Origin: Sinonovacula constricta
Lineage: Eukaryota; Mollusca; Bivalvia; Cardiida; Solecurtidae
NCBI GenBank assembly: GCA_007844125.1
Contig: CM017558.1
Location: forward strand, 24,998,799 to 25,062,798
Length of the DNA stretch: 64,000 nucleotides
Direction of reading: 5' to 3'
Part shown: in pieces, positions 1 to 64,000 of the stretch
Numbering within the stretch: the stretch's first letter is position 1
Layout of the letters: every line of letters starts with the position of its first letter
Notes under the pieces: model-generated
The model's database searches: none
What the model saw: only the letters and a program-made list of their open reading frames with translations
Told to the model about the DNA's origin: nothing
Translations under genes and position numbers: made by a program

Positions 1-1421
1 ACAAACGACTAATATGTAATATAAACATGCAAACATATAGGTTCATTATAAAATAAGAAAATGTAAATCAAATTAACTACGTCAAACAAGAAATGAAAAT
101 GTAAGAGATTGTACAAATGCGCAGTTGATACGTAGTGCATAATTGTTTTTTACGAGATCGATTCTGCTTCCATAAAATGTTCAGTAAATTTTGTTTTGAC
201 AAGTTTTGCAATTGTGCAATTGAGTGAAAATACTATTTTTGCTTATAGCGACTGATTCAAGTATAACTGAAATCGAAAATTCATGGGAAAAAACCCAAAG
301 AACTCTCGTTTATATGAAGTCGATTGTTAGCGTAAAAATTACTCTTAACGCAATTTTATTTTTGAATTTGCCCATTTAGTTTTTGTTTGCTATTGAATTA
401 CTCCAATATGCAAATTCTCGCTATTTTGTCAAAAAATAGGAGCTCCAGATTGACTGATTTATTAAAAACAACAGAAAAACAAAACCACGGAATTTGCCAA
501 TATGATGATATCAGTCTAAAATGGGAAATTGCAAGTAAATTGGTCCCAACATAATGAACTTGATGCATATTTTACTTTCGCGTCAAATTCGCTGGACAAA
601 ATGATGGTAAACAGTAACAATTTCTGTAGGTTGATTAAACAATTTTATATTATGAAATCGATATTATACTACTGAAATTCTGATATTTTACTGCTAGACA
701 AACAAGTGAAGTGCGTAATTCGTTATACGTATATAAGAGATATCAACATTTCTTATAAAAGGGCAGATTAAGTGTACAATAGAGACCATAGAACACTACA
801 ACATAAGTTTTACACATCATCCAAACTACATATCAAAGAACTACCTATCGTTACCCATTTAGCTAATAGACGAAATAAAAAACAACAACTAAAACAACAA
901 CAAACAAACAAAACAAACCAGCAAACATAATTTGACTAAAACTAACTCTCACCTGAAATTTTCATGTTTTACAATTTATAAGCTCAACAAATATATTAAG
1001 TTGCACATGAAATCACTCTGTCAATAAAGTCTCCTCCCAATTTCGACCTTTTATTAAAGGCCAAATTAAAACAATCACACCAATTGGTATTACTTTTTTT
1101 CGTCATAAAGTGTACATTTCGCCTTATTTTTTAATAAGCAATAGTTTTTTCATACCTGCCTATGTCTTAATACAGGTCAAAGATCTTATCACGGGAAAAC
1201 ACAAATGCTACAACAAAAACTGCAATGACAAAAACACAAATGTTCTGATAAAAATAAGCATTGACGTTAGTAACACGTTTCATTGATATTAATGTTGGCA
1301 ACAGTAGTTGACACGACGGCACAATCAAACTATGTTAATGCAAGATGTTTCCCAACTACCAGTCTCCAGTCTCAGGTACTAGAAATGGCACAACAATTGT
1401 CATGACAACAATGTACTGTGT
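1..1421 (-). other. 3' UTR / downstream flank
   Basis: No coding potential was seen on either strand. A minus-strand AATAAA (positions 1055-1050) about 370 bases after the stop is a candidate polyadenylation signal, as is another near 360. The UTR end cannot be fixed without transcripts. The first kilobase is AT-rich with A-rich runs. Confidence 0.4.

Positions 1422-64000
<62,579 letters not shown>

Overview
The window looks like invertebrate animal nuclear DNA, most likely from a bivalve or other mollusc. It is AT-rich and intron-rich, with long microsatellites, Tc1/mariner debris and tRNA-headed SINE-like repeats. The source is inferred from gene content and repeats; no species marker is present.

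One large minus-strand gene dominates. I could splice 45 coding exons by hand (stop codon at 1422-1424, first visible exon ending at 61956). They give about 2,034 residues plus a partial first codon, and every splice phase agrees. The gene continues upstream of base 64000, so its start codon and signal peptide are not here. The product is a type I receptor protein-tyrosine phosphatase. Its ectodomain is made of F5/8C (F-type lectin-like) domains, each split over two exons, alternating with eight-cysteine MEGF/laminin-type EGF modules, one per exon. A transmembrane segment, a juxtamembrane stretch, a catalytic-looking PTP domain D1 (WPD and HCSAGVGRTG present) and a degenerate D2 (no WPD aspartate, no CX5R arginine) follow.

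Layout in protein order, high to low coordinates: F5/8C second half (61.9 kb); EGFs at 58.0, 55.4, 49.9 and 47.8 kb, with a decayed EGF exon at 50.3 kb; F5/8C (47.5 + 45.4 kb); EGFs at 43.4, 43.1 and 41.7 kb; F5/8C (37.5 + 34.8 kb); ten EGFs from 33.9 to 18.9 kb; F5/8C (18.5 + 15.1 kb); EGFs at 14.7 and 14.2 kb; TM exon at 13.6 kb; D1 exons 13.2-5.9 kb; D2 exons 5.1-1.4 kb. Each F5/8C domain is followed by the same EGF subtype, so the ectodomain grew by duplication of a multi-exon block.

The introns hold the rest: a Tc1-like element with three frameshifts (52980-54320), another mariner-superfamily transposase relic (32.3-33.0 kb), a Tigger/pogo-like non-autonomous element (48530-49405), two multi-copy SINE-like families plus other repeat pairs, a 28-bp minisatellite with a 166-bp higher-order period, a long purine-rich strand and several (CA)n, (TA)n and (GA)n tracts. 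Two anonymous ORFs (33.0-33.5 kb minus, 60.4-60.8 kb plus) are the only other coding candidates, both weak. A notable anomaly is an in-frame TGA in the best homology-based version of the D1 WPD exon (8102-8104).
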